From positions 177,171 through 241,170 of the forward strand of contig ML976755.1 in NCBI GenBank assembly GCA_010015655.1: a stretch of 64,000 nt of DNA, written 5' to 3'. Shown here piece by piece: positions 13,339 to 23,938 of this stretch (positions are counted from its first letter, which is position 1; the number at the start of each line of letters is the position of its first letter). This stretch comes from Bimuria novae-zelandiae CBS 107.79 (taxonomy: Eukaryota > Ascomycota > Dothideomycetes > Pleosporales > Didymosphaeriaceae). The position numbers and the translations under genes were made by a program. The notes below the pieces were generated by a model that was not told the DNA's origin, ran no database searches, and saw only the letters and a program-made list of their open reading frames with translations.

Positions 13339-13514
13339 TGTTAGATATCACGTCTTAATGAATGTCCTAATGATTCGGGGGGTTAAATTAATGTATTGGG
13401 TTTTTCTGCCTGTCTATGGGGTTCCCTCGGCAGGTTCTGTGTGTTCTCGGTTAATCCCCAGCCTTTTTCGGGCTACCCCTGATCCTCCGAACTTAATATG
13501 CTTTTTATCTGACA
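13339..13514 (-). repeat. 3' LTR of Copia 2
   Basis: This 176-bp LTR has TG...CA ends and lies next to the polypurine tract. It differs from its partner mostly by transitions, for example TAATGATTC here against TAATAATTC in the other, a TG/TA difference as RIP leaves. Confidence 0.92.
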
Positions 13515-13705
13515 CACCCCCTCAGCTTGGAGCCGTTCGAGCCATGGCCAAGGTTATTAGACGAGGGTGAGGTTATTAAGCTAGTCTTAAATCTCCTCTA
13601 AAGGTGCTTTATTAGCTACCTTTTAATTCCTTACCTCTACTAGTCCTAGTTACTTTAGGAAGTTTTGCCACTAATTTACTAAGAGTACTTTAGTTATTAT
13701 CGTTT

Positions 13706-13972
13706 CGGAAATACCTGCTCGACCCATAGAGCCAGCCAGTCATCGTCAATCCTTCCTTTTCTTGTATTTTCTTGAACGCAAAAAACTTAAATCTTCTAAA
13801 AAATTTAAGGGGGGTACTTATAACTCTATAGAAGCCCTTTATCTACTTTTAGTATATTATTATCCAAAGTTCCTTGTGTGGTGGAGAGAAAAGCGAAAAA
13901 AAGGAGACCAGAACAGAAAATACGCGCAGTCTAATGAGAAATACGCCTTAAGTGGGTCGAGCAGGTATTTCC
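13706..13972. mobile_element. MITE-like insertion, 267 bp with 20-bp perfect inverted repeats, inside Copia 2
   Basis: GGAAATACCTGCTCGACCCA at 13706-13725 is the exact reverse complement of 13953-13972. The interior differs sharply in composition from the RIP-mutated Copia around it. It keeps many CA and TG dinucleotides and purine-rich runs, and by chance holds an open frame at 13762-13986. This suggests a later arrival that escaped RIP, perhaps being too short for it. No clear target duplication was found and I cannot name its parent family. Confidence 0.7.
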
Positions 13973-16900
13973 AGAATCACCGATAAGCCGTCTGTAATTA
14001 TCTCTGCGGATTTAGTGTATTCTACCTTTATCCTTCCCCTGGTTACTTCCTGTTAGAGCCAGTAGTTATATATATCGACGTGTCGAAGCTTCGTATGCAG
14101 CTTCGAGATCTCCTGTGTTACTAGCTAAATAGTTTGCTAGTTATCACATTAGATTATAATAGTAGGGCTAGGTAGCTTAACTTTCAGTTCCTCTATTAAT
14201 CTTAATATAAAGATGGCTTCCTTTACGACTTGCGCTAGAGTAAGGAGCTTAGCTTCTATAGTTAACGTAGTAATAGTGTCTTGTTTGCTTGCACGCTATG
14301 TAATAAGGCTATTAAATAGCTTAATAGCGTAGCCTTACGAGCTCTTATGGTCTAGAGTGTTATCTGTAAATAAGGCATTACTTGCTACCTATAAGGATTC
14401 GCCTTCTTTAAGTTAAAGTGTCTTCTACTTTATTTCGTTAAGGTACAGCAGGGCTTGGTTAGCTATATAATAATGTTCTAGACTAGGATTTAATAAGAAT
14501 CTCGCCAGCCTTAAGGTTATAAATATAATATCCGGTTAGGTACTAATAGCTGCATATAGGAGTGATCCAATCTTACGTTAGTATTTATTAATCTTTATAA
14601 GCGAAGCCAGCCCTTCTTTTGGCTTAAGCTCCCTTATGCCCATTAGGGTGTTATGTTGGATTATTTAGTTATTAACCAGCCGGCTAATTTTGTCATAGTA
14701 TGCGGCCTAGGAGAGTTAAATAAGTTAGTTCTGCCGATCTCTAATTACTTTAATTCCTAGGAACTATAGTAGGTCTTCTCTGCCTGTTATTAAGTATTTC
14801 TTCCTAAGTTATTCTACAACTTACTAAGCTTAGCTAGCTTTGTCTTAGTGGTGCGTAATAATAATGTCGTCTACGTAGAAGAAGATAATAATACTATCCT
14901 TAATTATGCAGCATGGCTCATGGGGCATAGTTTAGAAACTAAACTTAATAAGCGTAGCTATAAACTCTTTTTACTAAAGAAGTAGTAAGATTCGCAGTCT
15001 GTAGAGTGCCTTTTAGACTTTAAGAATAGTACTAGGTTTTTAATATCTAGGCGGTATGCGCATGTAGACTTCTTAATCCAGTAATACGTGTATAAACGCG
15101 TTAGTAACGTTATATTATATAAGTTTAAGGTTATATTTAGCAGCAATTGCCATAAGTAAGCGAAAGGATCTTCTAGCTAATATTACTACGTAGGTGTCCT
15201 GGGAGGTTATATTGCGTTATTAGTTTCCTCTAACTACTAGTCGCGCTTTGCACTTGATAAACTAGTAATATTTATTAAACTTATATACATACACCTACAT
15301 GCAGTCTAGGATTTATTAGCCTATTACCTTTACTATCTTGTACGGTACTTCTATCCAGGATTAGGTAATTCTATAACTATCTAAATGCAATTACTGCGCT
15401 TCCCGGAATAATTCTCCTATTAGATATTAGTTAAGGTCCGTTTTATAAGTAGGTGGCGGAGGTAACTATAATTAGTAAATCTTAACGCCCTTCGCTAGTA
15501 GTCTTTTTATCTAGGCTTTGTTAATTGTATTCCTATTATGTTTTCCAACCCTTCCTGCTTTTATTCCTGCCATGAAAGCTGCTGCCCAGGGGACTGTCTT
15601 AGATAAAGTAATCTCGGGTAGGTTTATATTTTCCCCTGTCATTAGCTGTGCTAGCAGAGCTACAGGTAGTAGAGTTAAAGGTAGTGTTAGGTAGTGATCT
15701 CTAATCTTCCTTCCTTAATAGTAGCCCGGTGGGTCTACTTCGTCCTCTGTAGGTAATTCGTTTTCTGTGATATTGTCTTTATAGAATAATTTGGTTTCTA
15801 GTTAGTGCACTAGTAGTGGTAGCTTAATTATCTTAATATATATAGCTATCTTGGCTAGCGTATTGTGTATAACGTTATTTATTAGATCCTCTATCTTCCT
15901 ATTAAAGATTATATTTTTATTAAATACGACGTCTTGCGTGCTGATGACCTTGGCTAGCGTTAGTATCTATATTTAGTAAATGTTTAATAACTAGTATCTA
16001 ATAAGGTATCTAATCCATGCTTTAGGGTCGAGTCGTTGTAGTCTTAATTTTCCACGATAGGTATTATCTATTATAGCGAATGCTTTGCATCCGTACGCCT
16101 TTAGGTAGGCTAAGTTTAGTTTCTTAATAGACGTAATAATCCTATTAGCTAGTAATACTCGTGTAAAGAATATCTCGTATAGTGTTTTCCAGTTATTCGT
16201 GTAGTTTGGCGTTTAATTGTATAGATACACTCCAGCTCTTATAATTTTAGGCCAGAGTTCCTATAGAAGGTTTGCGTCCAGACGCATTACACGAGATTTT
16301 TCTTTATTTACGCCCCCTAAGCGTTTAGCGCCGCCATTTTAAGCTTGCGTGTCTAGTGCTAAAGGCTTAATAATTATGCCTAGGCTTTTTAGCCACCGCT
16401 TAACTTCGGGTTTAACTATAGTGATCTCATTGTCCGTTTTAATAACTTTTAGAGTGATGTCATATTGGTTCTTAAGAAATCTAAAGAAGATTATTAATAT
16501 CTTAATAATTAATCTTGCCGTTTAGTTATCCGTGAAGTAGAAGTCCTATTAGAGACTGGAATATCTATCTATAACAAGCATCTGGCTCTTCTCTTTGTTA
16601 AACAATAGTAATTCGTAGGTGTGGAAATTAATAAAAAGCCTTTCTATAGGTCCTTACTTATTAATCCTGGGTGCGCGGCTTATTTACCTTCGCATCTTTA
16701 CTCTTCTATATAAGTTATACTCTACTATTGTGATTCCCTTAACGCGCACCCCCTTAGCTCGCTACACTAGGTGCTTAATTACGGCGGGTCCTGGATAACT
16801 AAGCCTTTTGTACTATAGAAGGGCTAATACTCTTTAAGGTCGTCGTTGCGTTTAAGAATTATAGGAATGCGTATAGTGCGCTGCATAGTGCACGGGTTAG

Positions 16901-18660
16901 TGTTCTAATACCTATTATCTATAAATTTTAGTAAGCTCTCTAATAGTTATTCTATTTAGTCGCTTTAGGGCAGTAGGCTCTAATTAGGTATTTTACTAAA
17001 ATCCCTTTTGCCTTAGCACTTGGAAGGAGACTAGGTTACATAGCATGTTTAGGTATATTACTACGTTATGTAGTACTAGTCTTTTAGCTCCCTATTTGTG
17101 TTTTAGGTTTAAGATAATAGTTCCGTATCCCTTTACCTAGATTTAAGTGTCGCCTGCCTATATAAAGTCGCCTTGTGTAGGTAGCTAATAGTTCTAAATC
17201 TAGTTAGGGTCGTTCGTGATGTGGCACGTCGAGCCTAAGTTAAGGATAAAAGAACGCCGAAGAGGATAGTTAAGTTAGTCTATAGTAAAGGTTATAGAAT
17301 AGGCGGCTTGCACCTTTAAAATCTATCTTCTATTTAGTTACTAATTAGTAATCTCTAGAGTTAGGGTATAGGAATTCTTAAAGGATAAAGTCTTAGTTCT
17401 AAGTCTACTTTAAGCTCTTAGTAGACTTTAAAAATCGGCATCGTGCTCTTATTTTAGAGTAACGTATTTAGCTATTCTTAGGTTTGGCTTCCACCATTCT
17501 AGTGCTTTATCCAGGTAGAGATAGAAGCATTCCCTAATAGGGTGTCTTATATCGCAGGCTAGACACTTAGCGGTTTTATTAGTGCCTGCTCTAGCAGGTT
17601 TACCACGATTAGCGTCCGCTTTAGCAAAGTTACTACTACCTTGTTAAAGATTTAAAGAGCTTAAAGGTGCACGATTATCATCCTTTATAGCTATACGTTA
17701 ATGTTAGGGTCTACCCCGTTTTGTACCCTAAGAGTTTCCCGTTTCTGCATGTTGGGAATCCCCTTACATGCTCTAGGCAGCTTAGCTACTTTTAGCGAAA
17801 TAAGATAAGTCTTCTATTACAAACGCTGCCTTTTAGCTTCTGTTTCACGTTATTAGATAATTTAGCATTATATATTCTTAGAAACGTCCTATTATATCCT
17901 TTTGGTCCATGCCAAGTAGGTCCTTTCCATTTAATTAGAAGGTTGCAGCCTATACTAGAGCTATCTTATTTACTACTAATATAAAGTCTATAGCCACAGG
18001 ATTAAATTATATAGTATCGGACACGTTTAGTGTCTCGGCCTCTATTACGGCATAATTATATTTGGTAAGCTATGTGTCCTAGTTATTCACTATGCGTAGA
18101 GGCTTTAATAAGCTATAGTATCGCTATTGCGCTTGCTCTTATTTAAACTTAGAGGTAACTCCTACTTTTGCTTTTAGCTTTATAATCTATTCTTTAATAG
18201 TAGTATCTAAGAGACAGCAAGTGCGTTGTAGATGCGGTGCTACTAATAACTAGATAAACACTACGATCTACTATAAACTTGCGACTTTAGTCTTATACTT
18301 TATGTACTACATCTTGTATTTCTCTATCCGGAGTTTATAGAGGTCTAAATCCTCTTTGTAGCTCTTTAGTCCAGCGGACGAAAGTTCGGATAGTCTTAAT
18401 AATAAGACGCCGTCTAGAAGGGTTACGGCTAGCGTATAGTCTGCCGTCTCGGGTAGCTCGGGCTTAAATGGCTCCGTGAGTGGGGTAATTACTAAATCAG
18501 GGTCGACTTGCGCCTATATATTATATGCGACGCAGCGGGCTTGTAGTTAGTTAAGCTAGCTATAGTATTTAGTGTTATCGCGAAGAATAATCGTTCTGTT
18601 AGTTTAATTTAGGTTTTAGGTTGCTATTTTCGCTCTTGTTAAGGTAGTAAGACTCTTAAT

Positions 18661-18836
18661 TGTTAGATATCACGTCTTAATAGATGTCCTAATAATTCGG
18701 GGGGTTAAATTAATATATTAGGTTTTTCTGCCTGTCTACGGGATTCCCTCGGCAGGTTCTGTGTGTTCTCGGTTAATCCCCGGCCTTTTTCGGGCTACCC
18801 CTGATCCTCCGAACTTGATATGCTTTTTATCTGACA
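18661..18836 (-). repeat. 5' LTR of Copia 2
   Basis: Partner of 13339-13514 and of equal length. The primer-binding region adjoins it on the left (18643-18660, reading ATTAAGAGTCTTACTACC on the minus strand), which fits minus-strand transcription. Confidence 0.92.
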
Positions 18837-18841
18837 AGTAG

Positions 18842-20160
18842 TAAGCTAAACGCATTATCGTGTAGTTAGTAAGAAGTTCTTTTTAGAAAACAGCTTTATA
18901 ATATCGCTGCCGCGTTTTGGCGTCCTAATATCTATAGTAGAAGGGGGTAGTGTTGACAGCCATTCGCGCACTACTACCTAGCGAGAACCTAAGGGCTTCC
19001 TTACGCTCTTAGGGTATAAGCCTATTGCCTTTTACCTAGATCGGATGCACTGCTCTCGAAGGCTAATTTTATATACTTTTATATAAAATTTAAGAAACTT
19101 AGCCTTCCTAAGCTTTATTTTATCTGTCTAAGCTATATATTTGCTAATAAAGCGCCGATACGCCGCCTTCAGACTTAAGAAATAGCCTAAATCTAAAGGC
19201 TAGAGTAAATGTAAAGTATAAGTAGAGAAAAAGAGTAAGTAGATATTATTTAAGTAACATATAGTTATAAATTCGTTTAAAGTATAACTACTATAGCTAT
19301 TAACGATAAGTAACCGTGCCTCGGAGGGATTATTAGGCTTAGTCTATAGCAAAAACACCTTTTCTAGCCACTTAACAGCGATGTTATTACTCGTCTATCT
19401 ATTTTGCAAAAAGGTAACATGCTAGCCTAGGTTCTAAGCCAAAAACTCCTTCTTAAACCACTGCTCCTGGATGCTCTTAGCCTTAAAGATAATAAGGGGG
19501 TCTAGAGCGACGCCAAGCGTAGAAATACACTTTACTATAGAGGTTTAAGTATAGGTATTTATTATTTTAACTAGTATAGCGTTTAGGCTCTCCTGCGAGG
19601 AGCCTATAACAAGCCTATTAATACCCTAGCCCTTTATAATACCGCCCTCGTCGGCATTATACCTGCGCTAGGGGGGAATCTAGTTTACTATTTTGTATAG
19701 GTTAAATAAGTGCCTAATATTTTCTAGAGTAGCCTTATTTACGCGTTCCTAGCTAGTCTAGCAACCTAACTTTAACTTAATAGCTAAGTAGCGTTATATA
19801 AAGTAACTAGTCTACTTCTTCCCTAGGTTTTTATAGTTACCCTATTACTTAAAAATAATAATTATAATAGCCTATACTTGCGCGTGCGTTAGCGCATAAC
19901 TAAAGGCCTCTTACTAAAGAATTTATTTCTCTAAAAGCTCTTCTTAAATAGTTATAAGCTATTATTCACCGTCGTAAGCGTACTAATAGGGTTAGGCACT
20001 ATTAAAGTAACCGCGAAGAGTGTTACGTAGGATCCCGTATTAGGTAGTAGTAGTAGCTAAAGCAACCCTAGATTTAAGGTCTACGAGCGTATTCTAGATA
20101 TCTTCTTCTATGTATCTAGCTATTTAAAGGCAGCAAAAATAGTGCAAAAAATATTTTTAA
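18842..20160 (-). pseudogene. pogo 1 transposase (DDE_1 superfamily) remnant
   Basis: On the minus strand one sees a helix-turn-helix region (near 19750-19950), then 'YNADEGGI' near 19650-19670. This is the family's NMDETG block containing the first catalytic Asp. Next come 'GVALDPLIIFKAKSIQEQWF' and, near 19270-19330, 'LLIVNSYSSYTLNEFI', the degraded LLDGHxSH block whose second Asp has become Asn. 'STYTLHLLQPLDLG' follows near 19170-19220. The C-terminus is cut off by the Copia and continues left of 13338. The catalytic change and many stops show it is inactive. Confidence 0.85.
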
Positions 20161-20276
20161 AATTAGCGAAGAATTAAGTTATTTAAAGTTGATATTTAGT
20201 CATAGTGCATAGTGGGGGGCGAGGTTGCGGGGCTGTCGGAAACTATGGGGTGTCGGAAACTAGGGTGCCCGACTTA

Positions 20277-20880
20277 AGTATTACTACTCCGTTTATAACA
20301 GCCTATAGCAGGTCTAGATAGTTAAGACTTTCTCTAGTCTAGAGTTGTAGGTAGTACCCTTTGCGGACGTAGGTTATTACTCTAGGGCGGGCTAAGCCTA
20401 GTGCGCTAGGGGTAACCCAGGTGCTAATTAGCGCAAGGTGTCTAAAGCCAGGGTAAGTAGAGGTCCTTAAGTTGGCACATGTGAAGGGCTCTTGTACGCA
20501 TACAATATCTATGCCCTTCTAGAAGGCTATTTCTAATATTATAATGTGGCAGGGAGAGCTCCTGCCAACATTTGCCCAGCATACACGTAGCTATTTGCTT
20601 AGTAGACTGGGCTGTTGTTGCCTGTAATAGGCTAGGGTGTTATGTAGGTGTTCTAGCATGTTAATAGTGAGTCATCGCTCATGCTGGCGTCTTCACTCTT
20701 TAAGGTAGACGAGTTAGTGCAGATAGTTAGTCGTGGGTGCAGGCTATTAGCAGACAATTATCCTACGTTAAGGTTTATGCGCCCTATAGCTGCCCGTCTT
20801 AGTCTCTTTCCTTTACTAGTAGTAGATAAAAATTCGTAAGAGGCACTAATTGTTCTAGTGCGTGTAGCCCTGCCATTTTC
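20277..20880 (-). pseudogene. LINE A ORF2, N-terminal endonuclease part
   Basis: The minus strand here reads 'RVCWANVGRSSPCHIIILEIAF' followed by 'GIDIVCVQEPFTCANLRTSTYPGF' and 'RPRVITYVRKG'. This is the start of the APE endonuclease of fungal Tad1 LINEs, with the catalytic QEP glutamate in place. The reading continues across the pogo insertion into the DFN block near 12760, so the endonuclease was one domain before the jump. Confidence 0.8.
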
Positions 20881-20889
20881 TTGTAGTGT

Positions 20890-22430
20890 TTGCTCCTGAG
20901 TAGGAGGGTGGGGCGGTGTTGTCTCTTAAGGAGCCTCTGGCGGAGGAGCCTTAGGCTAAGGCGCAGCATGTCTAAGGGTCTCTTTAACTATCCTATAGAG
21001 GTGCTACTGTGCTATTCTGCCTGCACGGCGGATAGCTTTAAGCTTGGTTTTCGTAGGCTTACTTATATGTCCATGAACCCGACGAGGGGCTGCAGGGCAA
21101 TTGGAGTGGCTGGCTGGATAAGGGCCATGGCAGTTAGCACACATAGCTTTATGGGGGCAGCTGTCCCTGTACTATCCTTAGTGTCTGTCCGTACGGTCAC
21201 CGCAGTGCGCGTAGCGGGCTACTCGGGTATAGCGGGCAGCGTTGCAGTAGCCCTGGCAGCCTAGGTCATGTCGCTATATAGTTAGACGTTTGTAAATTTC
21301 CTTTGAAAATTAGCTAGTGCCAAAGAGCCGGAACGAGCGGACTGGCTCCTTGTATGAAACAATCCAGGTAGTAAGGCCATTCTAATTCGCCTCGTGCCGT
21401 AAGGTCCTGCAGCTAACAGGCTACTTGCCTATTTGTGAGCAGACCTCTTCCTCTACTAGCTGGGTAGTAGTAGGTACTTCGGTGCCGTCTAGGGCCTGAA
21501 AAGAGCTGGGCACTCCTTGTACTGCGTAGTTAATCTAGCGTTCTAGGATTCTGACCGCGTCTCCGTCTAGGGCTTTTATTAGAAGTTCCTGATTTTCTAG
21601 AGTTAGAACTCTGTCCCGGATATTCTGGTTAGCTAGGGTGATTGCCCAGCCTGTGTTAATAGGTGATGCAGTAGGGATGTCTTTAAGGGTGATTCCTCTA
21701 ATACTCTTATATATTGCCTGCCTTACTGTAAATAGTAAGGGTTGTTGCAGCCGCATTGCTGGGTTAGAGATGGCGATAAAGATTCGGTTATCTTCTTTTG
21801 GCTTAGCTACCGGGCTAGGCGGCGACCTAACAGGGATCAGGGGTTGGCTGCTGCCCCTATTCAAGATTTAGGGGTCTCTGGCTACGTCCGCCTAAGAGCG
21901 GCGTCCTGATTCCTGGCTCCTAGGGTTACTATAGCTAGGAGGGGAGTTGCTTAGGGAGAAGGAGGTTAGAGCGTGAATAACTCTCTACTATAGCTCCCCT
22001 ACAATCTTAGTTTTTTAAGGGTTAATATAGCCCTATGCGTGTTAATCTACAGCTACTGCGAAGGCAGCAGTAATAGTGTTCTATAGCTAGGTAATCTGCT
22101 AAGTCTCGGTAATGTGGCGTTAGACAGCGTTAAAGACTCGAAGTTTAGGAGCGCCCCCACTAGGGTTCTAGCTACTTAGTGGGGGTGCCTGGTGATGCAC
22201 ATCCTTCTAAAGCCGTCTTAAGGCGCGGGTATTAAGCTACTGGGGGGACTCGGGGTCTAGGGACCCCGTGTAAAGGGAGGAGGGAGGCCCTGCTATCCTA
22301 TTAAGCTCCCTTACGCGTCGCGCGGGGGCCTAGGCAGACGTTAGAGGTACTCCCAGAGTGGCCGCAGCGAGCCGGATTAGTTGCTGGTATTTTTAGGGCC
22401 TCTAAGAAGGAAGTCCAAAAATTAAAAGAT
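20890..22430 (-). pseudogene. LINE A ORF1 (gag-like, with zinc knuckles)
   Basis: A 109-codon open piece at 21864-21535 (RGSSQPLIPVRSPPSPVAKP, then IAISNPAMRLQQPLLFTVRQ and DIPTASPINTGWAI) looks like the middle of a LINE ORF1. Downstream, at about 21260-20950, lies a Cys/His-rich stretch (CQGYCN, YAHCGDR, CANCHGPYPASHSNCP) matching the zinc knuckles that end such proteins. These bind the LINE RNA. The N-terminal part toward 22.4 kb is Ser/Pro-rich. It sits upstream of ORF2 on the same strand, as expected. In-frame stops at both ends make it a pseudogene. Confidence 0.75.
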
Positions 22431-22455
22431 TGGTGTTCGGTGAGTACACTAACTT

Positions 22456-22818
22456 TGTAAAGTAGCTAGGCCTATATGTCGCGGTGGGCCGAACGGCTGG
22501 TGCGCAGTAGAAAAGATTGTGGAATTCTTCTACTGGAGGGTGTACTATCTAGAAGCTACCGAGTATGTATGTGTACGAGCGTAAACATCGCTAGTCCCAG
22601 ATAGGTGTAGCCCTCTCAGAAAGGTGAGTGGCAACTAAGCAAGGGTAGGAGTAACCATCTCATCGAGTAAGAGCCATTAAACCGTCACACTATAAGACGT
22701 TAAAGGATATCTATAGAAGAAATTTAAGGACTTAACTTTAGATGCTATTATATACTGCCTATTTAGGTATAGTACGGAGCATCAGCTTTGGTGTGGATAC
22801 ACCGCAGCTAGAGGGGTG
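22456..22818 (+). other. 3' end of Copia 1: last pol codons and untranslated tail
   Basis: Continuing the frame interrupted at 8992, this begins 'TNFVK*LGLYVAVG', the closing residues of a Copia RNase H. About 300 bp without any gene follow, ending in a purine run (CTAGAGGGGTG at 22808-22818) that could be the polypurine tract. Confidence 0.55.
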
Positions 22819-22991
22819 TGTAGCCACGTGACTACGTCAGAGGTTGTAGAAGGTTCCATATAGGAGCACGGACCACTGACTTCAAGATAAAGCTCTCGAC
22901 TACTACTTTCTTTCTCGACAGACTCCTCACTCATTTCTGCAGATAGCAATATAGCTTGTCGATTGATTGCCTGCCAGCCTGCTAGGTTACA
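22819..22991 (+). repeat. Putative 3' LTR of Copia 1
   Basis: A segment starting TGTAGCCACGTGACTACG right after the purine tract and ending GGTTACA is 173 bp long, about the size of the Copia 2 LTR, with TG...CA ends. It keeps normal composition. No partner was found at the left end, so the call rests on position and ends only. Confidence 0.4.
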
Positions 22992-23147
22992 AATGTGGCC
23001 TGCGTGCGTAAAAGTGACAGATACCAGGACCGCACTTTTTGAAATTGTTGCATTTTCGAGATTTACAGCGTTTTAGTACTGCATTTTGCAGTGGTGTGGA
23101 GAAGCTCTGAAGGACCAAAGAATTCAAAACAGTTATCGCAACACCGA

Positions 23148-23672
23148 TTAGCCAATCGTTCCGTCAGGATTTCGCCGCTTCCACTTTCGCACCGGGCGCT
23201 CAACCTCGCCTTCACCAACTTCGCCGAAAATGCGAGGACTCTCAGTGCGCTCCATCTCGTTTTGCTGGCTCTTAACCCGCTCCATATCGTTTCGCTGGCT
23301 CTTAACCCGCTCTATCGAATCTCGCTGGCTCCCAGCGCGCTCCATCGCGTTCCGCTGGCTCTGTGCATACGTTCCCTTCTTAGAGGATTCCACTGCTATC
23401 TGTTCGGCCAGGTGCAAAGGTCGGAACGCTGCAGGTAGAGAGATCGTGGGCTTCGCCTTTTCAACATCGGGAGCTGGTGCGCGTGTGAAAGGCCACCATG
23501 TTCGTGTTGTATTGGCTGTGTTGTTCGTGCGGTTTGCGCATGCAGCCCGAAGCAAGCGCTTCCGGTCGCGTCGGCGGATAATGTACAATGCTGTGCCGAC
23601 GATACCGATGAGAGCTATGACAGCGACGAGGATCCCCAGGTATATCTTCCTTTCGATGTCGTTGGAGAACAT
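23148..23672 (-). CDS. Small single-pass membrane protein with a 10-residue tandem repeat
   Basis: I do not recognise a family. The start is the ATG at 23672 (context CCACAAAATG). The frame runs further upstream, but only from a TTG codon. The protein is 174 residues. A short polar N-terminus (MFSNDIERK) is followed by one membrane segment at about residues 10-32 (YLGILVAVIALIGIVGTALYI), then a basic stop-transfer run RRRDRKR, so the long C-terminus is probably cytosolic. That tail carries four 10-residue repeats near residues 108-147 (SQRNAMERAG, SQRDSIERVK, SQRNDMERVK, SQQNEMERTE), charged and probably helical. The last residues are basic (RKWKRRNPDG). It shares strand and architecture with the genes at 23939-24199 and 25038-25514. 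No introns are needed. Confidence 0.6.
   Translation of the reverse strand: MFSNDIERKIYLGILVAVIALIGIVGTALYIIRRRDRKRLLRAACANRTNNTANTTRTWWPFTRAPAPDVEKAKPTISLPAAFRPLHLAEQIAVESSKKGTYAQSQRNAMERAGSQRDSIERVKSQRNDMERVKSQQNEMERTESPRIFGEVGEGEVERPVRKWKRRNPDGTIG
23249..23368. repeat. Coding minisatellite, four 30-bp units
   Basis: Four head-to-tail 30-bp units (plus strand CGCTCCAT...CGCTGGCTCT...) encode the 10-residue repeats of the membrane protein above. The first two are nearly identical. The unit is a multiple of three, so copy-number change would keep the frame. Confidence 0.85.
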
Positions 23673-23938
23673 TTTGTGGGTGGCGGTATTTTCAGTACCG
23701 ATAATTTTGATGAGGTTTTCTGTATTGAGGTTTTGAGGTCCGTAGAGAATTCTGTTGCAATAGTCGGGCAAATATAGGGGTTGTATCGAGTCACCGACGT
23801 CCAACCGTGGTTCTCGATCACGGTACCGATGACTACGCGGCGCATCAATCCGGTTCGTGAACTCAATGAACCACAGAATCGTCTCTCACTGCACAATATT
23901 CAAGCCACTCAGATTCTATACTTAAAATTTGCCACCCT

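Larger units (their letters stand above)
13339..18836 (-). mobile_element. Copia LTR retrotransposon 2 (5.5 kb), inserted in pogo 1
   Basis: Two 176-bp LTRs (13339-13514, 18661-18836) begin TGTTAGATATCACG and end ATCTGACA. They are flanked by the 5-bp duplication AGTAG (13334-13338, 18837-18841). Coding remains are on the minus strand. Gag with a zinc knuckle (KCLACDIRHPIRECFYL) lies near 17550, protease (STCHITND) near 17230, integrase follows, and reverse transcriptase has an intact FFYVDD at 14866-14880. A polypurine tract reads off the minus strand just inside the left LTR (complement CACCCCCT at 13513-13520). Stops are scattered throughout. Confidence 0.93.
12845..20274 (-). mobile_element. 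pogo/Fot1-type DNA transposon 1, inserted in the LINE A endonuclease
   Basis: The terminal inverted repeat begins AGTCGGGCACCCTAGTTTCC at 12845, and its exact complement ends at 20274. Both ends are flanked by TA (12843-12844, 20275-20276), the target duplication of Tc1/mariner/pogo elements. Each end also holds a second copy of the inner motif TTTCCGACACC, a subterminal repeat. Without the Copia inside it the element is about 1.9 kb, the normal Fot1 size. The transposase is on the minus strand, mostly to the right of the Copia. Confidence 0.92.
9006..22442 (-). mobile_element. LINE A, Tad1-type non-LTR retrotransposon (about 6 kb without its insertions)
   Basis: Flanked by the 13-bp duplication AGTACACTAACTT (8993-9005 and 22443-22455). 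The element reads on the minus strand, so its 3' end is at left. There it ends in a simple repeat, (TTGG)5 on the plus strand, in place of poly-A. It has an ORF1 (20.9-22.4 kb) and an ORF2 with endonuclease, reverse transcriptase and probably RNase H. The pogo element at 12845-20274 sits inside the endonuclease. Subtracting it leaves about 6.0 kb, the usual length for Tad1-type elements. Many codons are stops, so it is not active. Confidence 0.88.
1850..22991 (+). mobile_element. Copia LTR retrotransposon 1, RIP-mutated, host of the left nest
   Basis: Plus-strand remains of a Copia polyprotein are spread over about 1.86-5.5 kb and resume after each insertion. A GAG-pre-integrase motif (leading into a HARxxHRxKEAIKHLP-like stretch) is near 2710-2790, integrase follows, and reverse transcriptase remains lie near 4300-4520 (TYAATLAIKIFKYL-like, with stops). 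The RNase H end is split. Its last part lies after hAT 1 (8883-9000), and the closing 'FVKxLGLY' stretch lies after the LINE (22456-22500), as expected if both jumped into this element. Every frame is closed by TAG/TAA. The 5' boundary is approximate and no 5' LTR was identified. Confidence 0.7.

Noticed and set aside
13762..13986. 74-codon open frame inside the MITE-like insertion
   Set aside because: Lys-rich and without motif, and it runs across the inverted repeat; open by chance because the segment is not RIP-mutated.
20890..21264. 124-codon plus-strand frame
   Set aside because: Opposite strand of the LINE A ORF1 zinc-knuckle region; shadow.
23230..23736. 168-codon plus-strand frame with repeats (RSISFRWLLT)
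   Set aside because: Antisense shadow of the repeated membrane-protein gene; the repeat appears on both strands.
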